Assembly: GCF_022662375.1 (NCBI RefSeq)
Contig: NZ_JAKNQL010000019.1
Location: forward strand, 43,488 to 107,487
DNA length: 64,000 bases
From: Pseudomonas sp. CROZ-RG-20F-R04-15
GTDB taxonomy: Bacteria > Pseudomonadota > Gammaproteobacteria > Pseudomonadales > Pseudomonadaceae
Direction of reading: 5' to 3'
The position numbers were made by a program, and so were the translations under genes. Of this stretch, positions 37,201 to 45,427 are shown one piece after another; the stretch's first letter is position 1; the number at the start of each line of letters is the position of its first letter. Below the pieces are notes generated by a model. It searched no databases, was not told the origin of the DNA, and saw nothing but the letters and a program-made list of their open reading frames with translations.

Positions 37201-39058
37201 GCAAGGTGCGGTGCAGGCTGATTACGCCTATGACAAGCGTGGTTTGCTGCAAACGATTGAAACTCGCGATACCTCCTCCAAGCGACAAATGAAGACGCGT
37301 CTGACTTATGACGATATCGGGCGCGAAGCCAACCGCAGCTTCGAAGTCAATGGGCTGCCCACTCAGACGCTGACCTCCAGCTACAACATGACCGGCAAAC
37401 TGGCGCGCAAGGTGTTGACGCGTGGCGCTGCCGTGTTGCGCGATGAGCAATTTACTTACGACGTGCGCGGGCGACTGGTTCAGTACGATTGCGGCGGCAG
37501 CCAGCGACCGCGAGATCCGTACGGAAAGGAAATTATTCAGCAGATCTTTACCTTCGACGCTCTGGATAACATTCTCACGCTACAAACCACGTTTCCTCAG
37601 GGGGTCAATGTAACCACCTTCAGTTTCAGCACGATTGACCCGGCTCAGCTCATCGGCGTCTCACACTCCCATGCCGACTATCCGGCGTCGATCGTTCTGG
37701 AGTACGACGCCGACGGTCGGATGATCAAGGATGATCAGGCACGCGCCCTGACATATGACGCTTTTGGACGTTTGGTGCAGGTGACCAATGCGCGAGGGGA
37801 AGTGGTGCGTGGTTACCATTACGACGGCTTTGATCGGCTCGTCGAGTTGTCGCAACCGCGAATGCTGGATGTGCAGCGCTACTACCACAACGCCAGAGTC
37901 AGCAGCGAGGTCCGTGGCAATGACTCGCGCAGTGTCGTGCGCCATGACGGCTTGATATTGGGGGATCAACAGCTTGGGACCGATGCGGGGAGCCGGATTT
38001 TTGGCACTGATCAACAGAACAGCGTGTTGACCCGTTTGCATGGCGAGCAATGGGTCGACAGCACCTACAGTCCCTACGGGCATCGTCCTGTCGACGGTGG
38101 TCTGTTCAGTCTGGCCGGTTTCAATGGCGAGCAACTCGATGTGGTCACAGGCTTGTATCTGTTGGGTAACGGCTACCGAGCCTACAGCCCTACGCTGATG
38201 CGTTTCACCAGTCCCGACAGCATGAGTCCGTTCCGTGCGGGTGGTTTGAATGCGTACGCTTACTGCCTGGGCGACCCGATCAATAGAATTGACCCAACGG
38301 GCCATGTTTCCTGGCAGTCGATTGCCGGGATCGCATTGGGGTTCATCGGGATTGTATTGAGTATTGTGACCATGGGGGCTGCCACGCCACTGGGCCTGTT
38401 CGCCATGGGGTTGGGTGTCGCATCGGGAGCTGCCGGTATCGGCAGTGAGGTGGCAAATGCCTACGACTCACAATCCCAGGCAGGAGCGATACTTGGATGG
38501 GTGAGTCTTGGTCTTGGAATCGCTTCGATAGCAGCGGGAGCGCTTGCGGTCCAGAAGGCCTTGTCACAGACCAGTAGAGCCCGTGCTTACATCGCCACGG
38601 TTGCGGACGAGCCACCAGTCAAAATCGTTGAAAAGGAATTCGGTATATTCACCAAGCCGGGGGGCAAAAAAACCCCTCAGCGAGCGGCTCCAGAACCTTG
38701 GACTTTCGAGATTGACGGCGTGAAGGTGGATGGGCAAGCCGACTTGAGTGTCATTAAGGGTTTTAGCAAATTAGATAAACGTGAAATAGGAAAGGCCAAA
38801 ACATTCCTGACCGAGATCGTCGACGAGGGGAAGACGCCAACCGACGCGGCTAGCATGTTGGGAACTCATACTAAATATAGAGAGCTAATCCCGTTCCGCA
38901 GCGCCAATTCCAAAGAGCTTAACGACCCTGCTTTCTTCAACGGGACGGGGCAAACCGAAATCAAGCTAAGTGCTGCCCAACGTTTTATATTTTATGCGAA
39001 CAGAGATACTCGGACGGTGACGGCGCATGCGTTTGGGCACACGGTGAAAGGAAGTTGA
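34271..39058 (+). CDS. Rhs/YD-repeat protein with variable C-terminal tail, PAAR-less
   Basis: 1595 residues. The N-terminus FSEFVSGGVDPRTGIYTCSL and GLGWSLTLTRYD starts the shell; YD repeats (such as YEYDKIGRQLRK, FEYDGLGRTLSQTDPAGNKT, YDAFGRLVQVTNARGEV) run through the middle. The Rhs core lies at about 1270-1345 (GLYLLGNGYRAYSPTLMRFT, ending PINRIDPTGH). After DPTGH the last ~250 residues are unique: two hydrophobic Gly/Ala-rich stretches, then a ~130-residue AT-richer tail ending HAFGHTVKGS that I cannot assign. There is no PAAR, VgrG or signal peptide, so the delivery route is unclear. By analogy the shell encloses a cleaved toxin; no adjacent small immunity gene is apparent. A TTG at 34265 is an alternative start. 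Confidence 0.9.
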   Translation: MSSHFPEPVHSNAFNFSEFVSGGVDPRTGIYTCSLSLGAIRSADLNGPSFNLVLNFNPLNSRNTGYGLGWSLTLTRYDVRNKVMTLFTGETYRAVESRNALHFKEMKLESAKVLKHGDGHYEVRYKDGRREELKVFGATQIAVPIRIFAANGVSISLKYALFNEQPMLIEIADDKRTLLKVGSTRSRVTLTRDPDTPASAGFTLKLRNDRVSTISLPVGRGWDLQYEDINGTGYLKRVVSPLGAVENIRYKEIGHLLPTLQGVQSLPYVIAHDIYPKQGQPRVVKAYTYSDWNFLGHGVAADPSDDGDPLYRAASIYQYSSVERLMMGEKVHTQVKRTYDKFHLLVSEVTTCGDAVVTVATEYHGDVKKTLDQQPAQFRMPKTQTRSYENRLTKKIRSEASTTEFDATGNLRKQVGIDGVTTLFEYFPSFQSPDCPTDPLGFVRFLKQQTVIPASGGGASTVKRFRYALQPGVKGSTLANVMPVEEQLYECVADSEVLLSTVSLTYVNAPHDSLKHGVLQQRSVSRDSKTSRVEYSYVLDDNTLVLKKIFQGFDGTSATTEQALSTLNALILSERDPDGQVVEYEYDKIGRQLRKTMSPGATNASSIHWVYHAASATAPAMVVMTDSSGGRQVVSYDALGRVIGIQEKDCDNPDHSGGSPMRTVFAAVHDQVGRLVEQTHSDWWEGVARPVKTQSLYDDWGNVRETRHGDGRIEHIEFDPVGRQQKAWQHGFGKTVTIINDFSKPDSIEVFDLKDQSLGKTVFEYDGLGRTLSQTDPAGNKTRYEYDVFSRLVRSVLPDGHAVETTFAAHSCDELPVEIKVAGLSLGQQSFDALNRVTEISVGGRKSVASFEAGRSLPKFTTDATGQKIEFVHAPELGGVLTERKAVTAEGKDGLKTRFTYEALSGRTKSCIEEDRESHFEYFPSGRLKSETTRYGEQRRTVSHTYSFAGLPLTYTDVLGVKHHTSYDKWGRRTTFKQGAVQADYAYDKRGLLQTIETRDTSSKRQMKTRLTYDDIGREANRSFEVNGLPTQTLTSSYNMTGKLARKVLTRGAAVLRDEQFTYDVRGRLVQYDCGGSQRPRDPYGKEIIQQIFTFDALDNILTLQTTFPQGVNVTTFSFSTIDPAQLIGVSHSHADYPASIVLEYDADGRMIKDDQARALTYDAFGRLVQVTNARGEVVRGYHYDGFDRLVELSQPRMLDVQRYYHNARVSSEVRGNDSRSVVRHDGLILGDQQLGTDAGSRIFGTDQQNSVLTRLHGEQWVDSTYSPYGHRPVDGGLFSLAGFNGEQLDVVTGLYLLGNGYRAYSPTLMRFTSPDSMSPFRAGGLNAYAYCLGDPINRIDPTGHVSWQSIAGIALGFIGIVLSIVTMGAATPLGLFAMGLGVASGAAGIGSEVANAYDSQSQAGAILGWVSLGLGIASIAAGALAVQKALSQTSRARAYIATVADEPPVKIVEKEFGIFTKPGGKKTPQRAAPEPWTFEIDGVKVDGQADLSVIKGFSKLDKREIGKAKTFLTEIVDEGKTPTDAASMLGTHTKYRELIPFRSANSKELNDPAFFNGTGQTEIKLSAAQRFIFYANRDTRTVTAHAFGHTVKGS

Positions 39059-39299
39059 AAGGTCTGTAAACGAATTTGACGCAAATACGCGAATAGTGTG
39101 ATTTGCCGAATTTAGCTCGGTTCTGCACTTGAGTAAAACGGGGCTGCGTGAAGATCTATGTATATCTTCACGCAGCAATCATCCCGATAGACTGCTCCTT
39201 TCAATCGGCAAGTTATCCAGAGGGATGACTTGTGTAGATGTCCGGCGTTGCTTGTGCAGAGCTGCTGGATCAGTGCAATCAAATCAAGGATGAGAGTTT
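39059..39299 (+). terminator. Rhs downstream gap with strong hairpin
   Basis: The 240 bp after the Rhs stop contain a perfect 13-bp inverted repeat with 8-nt loop (GCTGCGTGAAGAT at 39143-39155, complement at 39164-39176). It is not followed by a T-run, so factor-independent termination is uncertain. No small immunity-like frame with a good ribosome-binding site is seen in the gap. Confidence 0.55.
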
Positions 39300-40826
39300 A
39301 TGTCTGGCAAACCACCAAAAATCAAACCTTCCCTCGGAAAAAATAACGACTCCAGCGCTGGGGGTTCCCATCGTCAGCTACGTACCAGCCCGCCCCACCC
39401 GTCGAATGTCCCGCATCAGGTAGCGCAATCTCCTCTTCTCATGTCGGCGACTGAAGCCGTAGCGCAGTCGGTCAGCGTGACCCCGATGACTTCCTACATG
39501 GGAGTTGCAATGGCTGCTTCGGCACCTGCGTTCCGGGACTACTGGGTACGTGCCTGGAACAATCTCGGTGAGGCCGACGCGTTGGGCATTCGGCTATGCA
39601 AGCAGCGTCAGTATGTCGCCGTTGCCGATGAATATTTCGTGCAAGTGGTCAAAGATGCCGAAAGCGGTCTGTACCGTGCCACGGTCGCCAGAGAACTCAA
39701 TGCTTCCGGCCCGCTGATGAAGCTGGATGCCGAGGGCAAGTTCTGGCGTCCGGCGGACAACGATGACTTGCCCGGGCAGGTAGCAGTGGAACGAGCCAGG
39801 GAGTTGTCCGGTGAGGGGGAATTTCAGCAGGGGTCGATTCCCACGATAGACGAGCGTCTGGCCGAGCTGTATCCGACCATGACCGAGGAGGCCCGATCAA
39901 CCATGCTTAACGAGCGATTTGGCGGCGATCCGTTGCTCGCGGTGGCTCGCCTGGAGAAGGAATTCTCCACACTGGTGGAAGACCTTGGAGCGTGGGTGGC
40001 AGAAGTGCCGCCTCTCCACCCCGTCACGGGGCTGTCGCTGACAAAGACCGAGATTGAGTCTCAGCGAGCCCACAGAGAGTTTTTCGCACTGGAGTTACAA
40101 GCCAATTGGTCTCGCAAGGCAACAACCGTAAACCCTTACACCCCGTCAACGCTTGATTACGATCTGGATATGCTGGGAAGCCTGCCGCGTTTATCGGCTG
40201 ACTTCAGTCATGTCCGTGAACTGAGTCTCTCCAGCACTTCGCCACTGAGTGGCAGCGCTTTTCTCGAAGCTTTTCCGGGCGTGCGGTATCTGATCCTCTC
40301 GGGTTTTGCGCTGAAAACGTTTCCCGTTGAAATTTTTCAAATGAGAGAACTGGCGACATTAACACTGGACAACTGCGACATTCGGCTCTCCGAAGCAACC
40401 GTCGAAGGCCTCGCCCATATTGAAAACTTGACGCTTCTGGATTTAAGCGACAACCCGCTTGGCCTGGCGCCTGATATCAGTTTCATGCGGCGCCTGGACA
40501 GCCTCTATCTTTCGAATACAGGGCTGACCGAAGTTCCAGCCGGGCTGTTTGACATCGAGAGTCTCGCCTACGCAGATTTGGGGAGTAATGGAATCAAGAA
40601 CTTGCCACTGGAATTGTCCGACGTGCCCGATGTTTGGGAAGTCAACTATAACTTTCGAAACAATCCGCTGGATGAAGATACCCTGCAACGAGTCACTGAC
40701 TATATGGATGCCGCCGGTTTAGACAAAAAAGTCCTGATTCAAGTGGATGGTGATGTCTGGGTGCCCCAACAGAATATAGTGTTCGATGGCGTGGACAGTG
40801 GGCTGGAGAGTTCCGACGAGGGCTGA
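39300..40826 (+). CDS. Leucine-rich-repeat protein resembling the middle of NEL-type effectors
   Basis: 508 residues. The N-terminal ~90 residues are Ser/Pro-rich and disordered. At about 95-155 is a block (LGIRLCKQRQYVAVADEYF, then VVKDAESGLYRATVARELN) typical of the very large Pseudomonas dermonecrotic/NEL effectors, and LYPTMTEEARSTMLNE follows. Leucine-rich repeats occupy about 300-460 (LTLLDLSDNPLGLAPDISFM, LYLSNTGLTEVPAGLFDIES). The protein then stops; the NEL E3-ligase domain with its catalytic Cys that normally follows is absent. AAGGATGAG precedes the start. It could be a trimmed effector, a partner of the Rhs protein, or an immunity-type binder. Confidence 0.75.
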   Translation: MSGKPPKIKPSLGKNNDSSAGGSHRQLRTSPPHPSNVPHQVAQSPLLMSATEAVAQSVSVTPMTSYMGVAMAASAPAFRDYWVRAWNNLGEADALGIRLCKQRQYVAVADEYFVQVVKDAESGLYRATVARELNASGPLMKLDAEGKFWRPADNDDLPGQVAVERARELSGEGEFQQGSIPTIDERLAELYPTMTEEARSTMLNERFGGDPLLAVARLEKEFSTLVEDLGAWVAEVPPLHPVTGLSLTKTEIESQRAHREFFALELQANWSRKATTVNPYTPSTLDYDLDMLGSLPRLSADFSHVRELSLSSTSPLSGSAFLEAFPGVRYLILSGFALKTFPVEIFQMRELATLTLDNCDIRLSEATVEGLAHIENLTLLDLSDNPLGLAPDISFMRRLDSLYLSNTGLTEVPAGLFDIESLAYADLGSNGIKNLPLELSDVPDVWEVNYNFRNNPLDEDTLQRVTDYMDAAGLDKKVLIQVDGDVWVPQQNIVFDGVDSGLESSDEG

Positions 40827-40904
40827 CTCATTGGCTGGCAACATGCTCGGGTCAGCGGACTGTGCAGGCTATTGTTCGCACCGCAAAAGTGGATCGAAAG
40901 GATT

Positions 40905-41975
40905 TTACAGTGTGTCAGGGACATGCTGGCGCAACGCCCACTCAACATGCTCTCTAACCAACTCTGACGGATAATCCCGTCGCGCCTTCAACGCTTCCAG
41001 CACCGGAATCGTTGAAGGCGCATTGCCCAGCCCCACCGCCAGATTCCTCAACCAGCGCTCATACCCCGCACGCCGCAACGGCGAACCTTCAGTGCTGCTC
41101 AAGAACTTCTCTTCATCCCACAAAAACAGCTCTGCCAGTTCGGCGTTGTCGAGGTTGTGCCGTGGCTTGAAATCGCTTTCCCCGGAAGGCTTGGCAAAAC
41201 GGTTCCACGGACAGCAAATCTGGCAGTCATCGCAACCGAACACACGATTGCCGATCAGCGGCCGCAGCTCTTCGGGAATGGCGGTTTTCAGTTCGATGGT
41301 CAGATAGGAAATGCAGCGCCGCGCGTCCAGTACATACGGGCCGACGAAGGCGTTGGTCGGGCAGATATCCAGACATGCTGTGCAGCGCCCGCAATGTTCA
41401 GTGCTGTGCGGTTCATCTACCGGCAATGGCAGATCCACGAACAATTCGCTGAGAAAGAAGTAACTGCCAGCCTTGCGATTCAACACCAGAGTGTTTTTGC
41501 CGATCCAGCCCAGCCCGGCCTGTTCGGCGATGGCTTTTTCCAGCACCGGGGCACTGTCGACAAACGCGCGGAAACCGAACGGGCCGATTTCGGCCTGGAT
41601 CTTGTCGGCCAATTGTTGAACACGTTTACGGATCAATTTGTGGTAATCGCGGCCCAAGGCATAACGCGACACGTAGGCTTTTTCCGGTTGTGTCAGCATG
41701 TGCGCCATTTGCGTATCGCCGGGCAGGTAGTCCATGCGCAGCGAAACCACGCGCAACGTGCCCGGCACCAGCTCTTCGGGGTGCGAGCGTTTGCTGCCAT
41801 GGGCGCCCATGTAGTCCATTTCGCCGTGGTAGCCGGCCTCGAGCCAGCGCGCGAGGTGCTGCTCATGCTCGGCCAGATCGAGACCGCTGATGCCGACTTG
41901 CTGAAAGCCCAGCTCGCGGCCCCAATCCTTGATCGATTGGGCGAGGGCGGGCAGGTCTGTGGTGGTGGCGGACAT
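40905..41975 (-). CDS. queG: Epoxyqueuosine reductase QueG
   Basis: QueG is a cobalamin- and iron-sulfur-dependent enzyme that makes queuosine from epoxyqueuosine in the tRNA wobble position. The protein is about 356 residues. Two [4Fe-4S] motifs are seen: CGRCTACLDICPTNAF and CDDCQICCPWNRF. The ATG at 41975 gives MSATTTDLPAL; the longer in-frame start at 42059 would run over the divergent promoter and nnr. It is convergent with the LRR gene and marks the right edge of the island. Confidence 0.96.
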   Translation of the reverse strand: MSATTTDLPALAQSIKDWGRELGFQQVGISGLDLAEHEQHLARWLEAGYHGEMDYMGAHGSKRSHPEELVPGTLRVVSLRMDYLPGDTQMAHMLTQPEKAYVSRYALGRDYHKLIRKRVQQLADKIQAEIGPFGFRAFVDSAPVLEKAIAEQAGLGWIGKNTLVLNRKAGSYFFLSELFVDLPLPVDEPHSTEHCGRCTACLDICPTNAFVGPYVLDARRCISYLTIELKTAIPEELRPLIGNRVFGCDDCQICCPWNRFAKPSGESDFKPRHNLDNAELAELFLWDEEKFLSSTEGSPLRRAGYERWLRNLAVGLGNAPSTIPVLEALKARRDYPSELVREHVEWALRQHVPDTL

Positions 41976-42004
41976 GAGACGAGAGAAACCGGAGCTGAGG
42001 TGCG

Positions 42005-42010
42005 TATAAT
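42005..42010 (+). promoter_or_regulatory. -10 element of the nnr promoter
   Basis: A perfect TATAAT lies 28 bp before the nnr ATG in the 63-bp gap shared with divergent queG. No good TTGACA is found 17 bp upstream, so only the -10 is called. Confidence 0.55.
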
Positions 42011-42038
42011 TCTGCCAGACATCGGAGCCTGAAGACGC

Positions 42039-43538
42039 ATGCCGCACACGAAAGATCAATTACCCGACGCGCTGTATGGCGCCGCACAGGTGCGCGAACT
42101 CGATGCACGGCTGATTGCCGCCGGTACGCCGGGCTTCGAATTGATGCAGCGCGCGGCGCATGCAACGTGGCGCGCGCTGGTTCGGCAATGGCCCGCAGCC
42201 ACTGAACTGACGGTGCTGGCCGGGCATGGCAACAATGCCGGTGATGGTTATCTGGTCGCGGCCATGGCGCAACGAGCAGGCTGGCCGGTGCGGGTGTTGG
42301 CGGTCGGCGATCCGCAGCGTTTGCAGGGCGATGCCGCGCAGGCCCATGCCGAAGCTTTGGCGGAAGGTGTCGCGGTGCAGGGTTGGCAGGTTCAAAGTGA
42401 ACTGCGCGGGGTCATTCTCGACGCATTGCTCGGCACGGGGCTGAGCGGGGATGTGCGTGAGCCTTACGTGTCGGCGATCAAAGCCATCAACGCCAGCGGT
42501 TTGCCGGTGACCGCCGTCGATATCCCTTCTGGATTGTGTGCCGATACTGGACACGTGCTGGGTGTCGCCGTGCAGGCCGATCTGACGGTGACCTTTATCG
42601 GACTGAAGCTCGGCCTGTTCACCGGGGATGCGGCGGATCACATCGGCTCGTTGCTGTTCAATGATCTGCAGGCCAGCGCCGACATTTATCGTGACATTCC
42701 GGTCATCGCCCAACGGCTCAACACGGCTAATCTTCCGCGACTGGCACCGCGAGCACCGACGTCACACAAGGGCCGTCTAGGCCATGTGTTGCTCATCGGC
42801 GGCGATCACGGGTTTGGCGGGGCGATTTTGCTCAGCACGGAAACGGCCCTGCGCAGCGGCGCGGGCATGGTGTCGCTGGCAACCCGTCCTGAACACGTCC
42901 CGGCGACGCTGACGCGAGTGCCGGAAGCCATGGCGCTCGGAACCTCGTCGGCCAATCAGTTGATGGGCTTGCTGGAGAAGGTTTCTGTACTGGTGGTTGG
43001 TCCGGGGTTGGGACAGGCCAGTTGGGGGCGGGCGCTGTTGTCGGCGGCAGCCAACGCAGCACTGCCGCAAGTCTGGGACGCCGACGCGTTGAACCTGTTG
43101 GCCAGTGGTCTGGTCGAGTTGCCCAAGGATTGCGTGATCACGCCGCATCCGGGCGAAGCCGCGCGTCTGCTGGGAATCAGCACCGCTGAAGTGCAGGTCG
43201 ATCGTCCGGCGGCAGCGCTGGCATTGAGTAAAAAATATACAGCGGTTGTGGTGTTGAAAGGCGCTGGCAGCCTGATCGCGCATCCCGACGGACGCCTGGC
43301 GTTGTGTCATCAGGGCCATCCGGCCATGGCCAGCGCCGGACTCGGCGATGTGCTGGCAGGTTTGACCGGTGCATTGCTGGCGCAAGGCATGGACGGCTTC
43401 GATGCCGCGTGTCTGGCGGTCTGGCTGCACGCCAATGCCGGTATGCAGCAAGGAAAATTCGGCCGTGGGCTGGCGGCCAGTGATCTGATTCCAGCCATTC
43501 GTCAGTTGTTGGAGGAGCAAGCACCGTGTCTGAAGTAA
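42039..43538 (+). CDS. nnr: Bifunctional NAD(P)H-hydrate repair enzyme Nnr
   Basis: Repairs NAD(P)H hydrates: the N-terminal YjeF_N half (about residues 15-220; GHGNNAGDGYLVAAMA) is the epimerase, and the C-terminal half (about 235-495) is the ADP-dependent dehydratase with ribokinase-like fold. HPAMASAGLGDVLAGLTGAL near residue 427 forms the nucleotide/catalytic site. Length 499 is typical. It begins the cluster nnr-tsaE-amiB-mutL-miaA-hfq-hflX and overlaps tsaE by 13 bp. Confidence 0.96.
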   Translation: MPHTKDQLPDALYGAAQVRELDARLIAAGTPGFELMQRAAHATWRALVRQWPAATELTVLAGHGNNAGDGYLVAAMAQRAGWPVRVLAVGDPQRLQGDAAQAHAEALAEGVAVQGWQVQSELRGVILDALLGTGLSGDVREPYVSAIKAINASGLPVTAVDIPSGLCADTGHVLGVAVQADLTVTFIGLKLGLFTGDAADHIGSLLFNDLQASADIYRDIPVIAQRLNTANLPRLAPRAPTSHKGRLGHVLLIGGDHGFGGAILLSTETALRSGAGMVSLATRPEHVPATLTRVPEAMALGTSSANQLMGLLEKVSVLVVGPGLGQASWGRALLSAAANAALPQVWDADALNLLASGLVELPKDCVITPHPGEAARLLGISTAEVQVDRPAAALALSKKYTAVVVLKGAGSLIAHPDGRLALCHQGHPAMASAGLGDVLAGLTGALLAQGMDGFDAACLAVWLHANAGMQQGKFGRGLAASDLIPAIRQLLEEQAPCLK

Positions 43539-43996
43539 CCCTGTACCTGGCCGATGAACAGGCCATGAGCGACTTTGGCGCACGGATCGCCCGCGTGACC
43601 CAGGGCCATGGCCTGATTTTTCTCGAAGGCAACCTGGGGATGGGCAAAACCACGCTCTCACGGGGCATCATTCGCGGCTTGGGTCATGTCGGCTCGGTAA
43701 AAAGTCCGACCTTCACCTTGGTCGAACCCTACGAAATCGGTGACATCCGCGCCTTCCACTTCGACCTGTATCGATTGGTCGATCCGGAAGAACTGGAGTT
43801 TCTCGGCATCCGCGACTATTTCGAAGACGATGCCCTGTGCCTGATCGAGTGGCCCGATAAAGGTGCAGGCTTTTTGCCAAAGCCTGACCTGACCATTACC
43901 ATTAGCCCGCAAGACAGCGGGCGTTCGCTGAAAATTTTATCCCAGGGCTCGCGTGGCGAGGCCTGGTGTGCCGCTTTGGCATTGGAATCCAATTAA
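43526..43996 (+). CDS. tsaE: tRNA t6A ATPase TsaE
   Basis: TsaE is the ATPase that drives the TsaBD complex in making t6A37 of ANN-decoding tRNAs. The 156-residue protein has Walker A EGNLGMGKTTLSRG near residues 35-48 and the family block KSPTFTLVEPYE with FHFDLYRLVDPEELE. A GTG start overlaps the end of nnr, suggesting coupled translation. Confidence 0.95.
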   Translation: MSEVTLYLADEQAMSDFGARIARVTQGHGLIFLEGNLGMGKTTLSRGIIRGLGHVGSVKSPTFTLVEPYEIGDIRAFHFDLYRLVDPEELEFLGIRDYFEDDALCLIEWPDKGAGFLPKPDLTITISPQDSGRSLKILSQGSRGEAWCAALALESN

Positions 43997-44011
43997 ATGA
44001 TGGGGTTAGGT

Positions 44012-45427
44012 ATGCGCTTTCGCGCGTTGGTGGCTGCCGCTGGACTGTTGTTGATGGCAGTAACCGTCAACGCTGTGGCCGATTCAAAGGTCAACAGCGT
44101 GCGCTTGTGGCGGGCGCCGGATAACACGCGACTGGTCTTCGACCTGAGCGGTCCGGTGCAGCACAGCGTGTTTACCCTGACCGCTCCGGATCGACTGGTC
44201 ATCGACATCAACGGCGCCACCCTCGGTGCGCCGCTGAATGTGCAGACCGCGAACACACCGATTACTGCAATGCGTTCGGCCCAACGCACGCCGACCGATC
44301 TGCGCGTGGTCATCGACCTGAAGAAAGCCGTCACCCCGAAAAGCTTCTCGCTGGCGCCGAACGCGCAGTACGGCAACCGATTGGTGGTCGACCTGTTCGA
44401 TAACCCGGCCGACGCCGCACCGCCGCCTGCGCCAACCCCGCAGGTCGCGACCGTGCCGGCAGTGCCGGTGACCCCGACTGAACCGGCCATCAAGTTGCCG
44501 CCAGCGCCGGCCGGCAAGCGCGACATTATTGTCGTGATCGACGCCGGCCATGGTGGTGAAGACCCGGGTGCGTCCGGCTCGCGCGGCCAGCGTGAGAAAG
44601 ACGTGGTATTGCAGATCGCCCGTGAACTGCAGCGTCAGGTCAACGGCATGAAAGGTTTCCGTGCCGAATTGACCCGTACCGGCGACTATTTCATCCCGTT
44701 GCGCGGCCGTACCGAAATTGCCCGCAAGAAGGGCGCCGACCTGTTCGTCTCGATTCACGCCGACGCCGCACCATCAGCGGCGGCCTTCGGTGCGTCGGTG
44801 TTTGCGCTGTCTGATCGCGGCGCGACGTCGGAGACCGCCCGTTGGCTGGCCGACAGCGAAAACCGTTCCGACTTGATCGGTGGTGCCGGTAACGTCAGTC
44901 TCGACGACAAGGACCGCATGCTCGCCGGCGTGCTGCTCGACCTGTCGATGACTGCCTCGCTGACCTCCAGCCTCAACGTCGGCCAGAAAGTCCTGACCAA
45001 CATCGGTCGCGTCACGCCGCTGCACAAACAGCGTGTGGAACAGGCCGGGTTCATGGTGCTGAAGTCGCCGGACATCCCGTCGATCCTGGTCGAAACCGGC
45101 TTCATCTCCAACGCCAACGAAGCCAACAAGCTTTCGGCCTCGAGCCACCAGCAGGCGCTGGCCCGCTCGATCAGCAGCGGCGTGCGCCAGTTCTTCCAGC
45201 AGAACCCGCCACCGGGCACTTACATCGCCTGGCTGCGTGACTCCGGCAAGATCGCCCAGGGCCCGCGCGATCACCGCGTCGGCCCAGGTGAAACGCTGGC
45301 GATGATCGGCGTGCGCTATCAGGTGTCGCCGGCCACGCTGCGTGCCGCCAACAACCTGAAAAGCGATGAGTTGAAAGTCGGTCAGCACTTGACCATTCCA
45401 GGCACCGAACTGGCGTCCAAAGAATGA
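44012..45427 (+). CDS. amiB: N-acetylmuramoyl-L-alanine amidase with AMIN and LysM domains (AmiB/AmiC type)
   Basis: A periplasmic amidase that splits septal peptidoglycan. From the ATG at 44012 (preceded by GGGGTTAGG) the protein is 471 residues with a signal peptide ending near VNAVA. It has an N-terminal AMIN domain (about 30-125), a Pro-rich linker, and an Amidase_3 zinc domain (IDAGHGGEDPGASGSRG, then SIHADAAP, LVETGFISN). A C-terminal LysM (PGETLAMIGVRYQVSPATLR) follows. Upstream ATGs at 43997 and 44000 are possible. mutL overlaps the stop by 4 bp. Confidence 0.94.
   Translation: MRFRALVAAAGLLLMAVTVNAVADSKVNSVRLWRAPDNTRLVFDLSGPVQHSVFTLTAPDRLVIDINGATLGAPLNVQTANTPITAMRSAQRTPTDLRVVIDLKKAVTPKSFSLAPNAQYGNRLVVDLFDNPADAAPPPAPTPQVATVPAVPVTPTEPAIKLPPAPAGKRDIIVVIDAGHGGEDPGASGSRGQREKDVVLQIARELQRQVNGMKGFRAELTRTGDYFIPLRGRTEIARKKGADLFVSIHADAAPSAAAFGASVFALSDRGATSETARWLADSENRSDLIGGAGNVSLDDKDRMLAGVLLDLSMTASLTSSLNVGQKVLTNIGRVTPLHKQRVEQAGFMVLKSPDIPSILVETGFISNANEANKLSASSHQQALARSISSGVRQFFQQNPPPGTYIAWLRDSGKIAQGPRDHRVGPGETLAMIGVRYQVSPATLRAANNLKSDELKVGQHLTIPGTELASKE

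Noticed and set aside
34271..39058. Type VI secretion cargo assignment for the Rhs protein
   Set aside because: No PAAR domain, VgrG, Hcp or Eag chaperone gene is in the window, so T6SS delivery is not supported here.
29162..40904. Prophage or integrative element
   Set aside because: No integrase, transposase, direct-repeat attachment sites or tRNA-gene boundary was found at the island edges.
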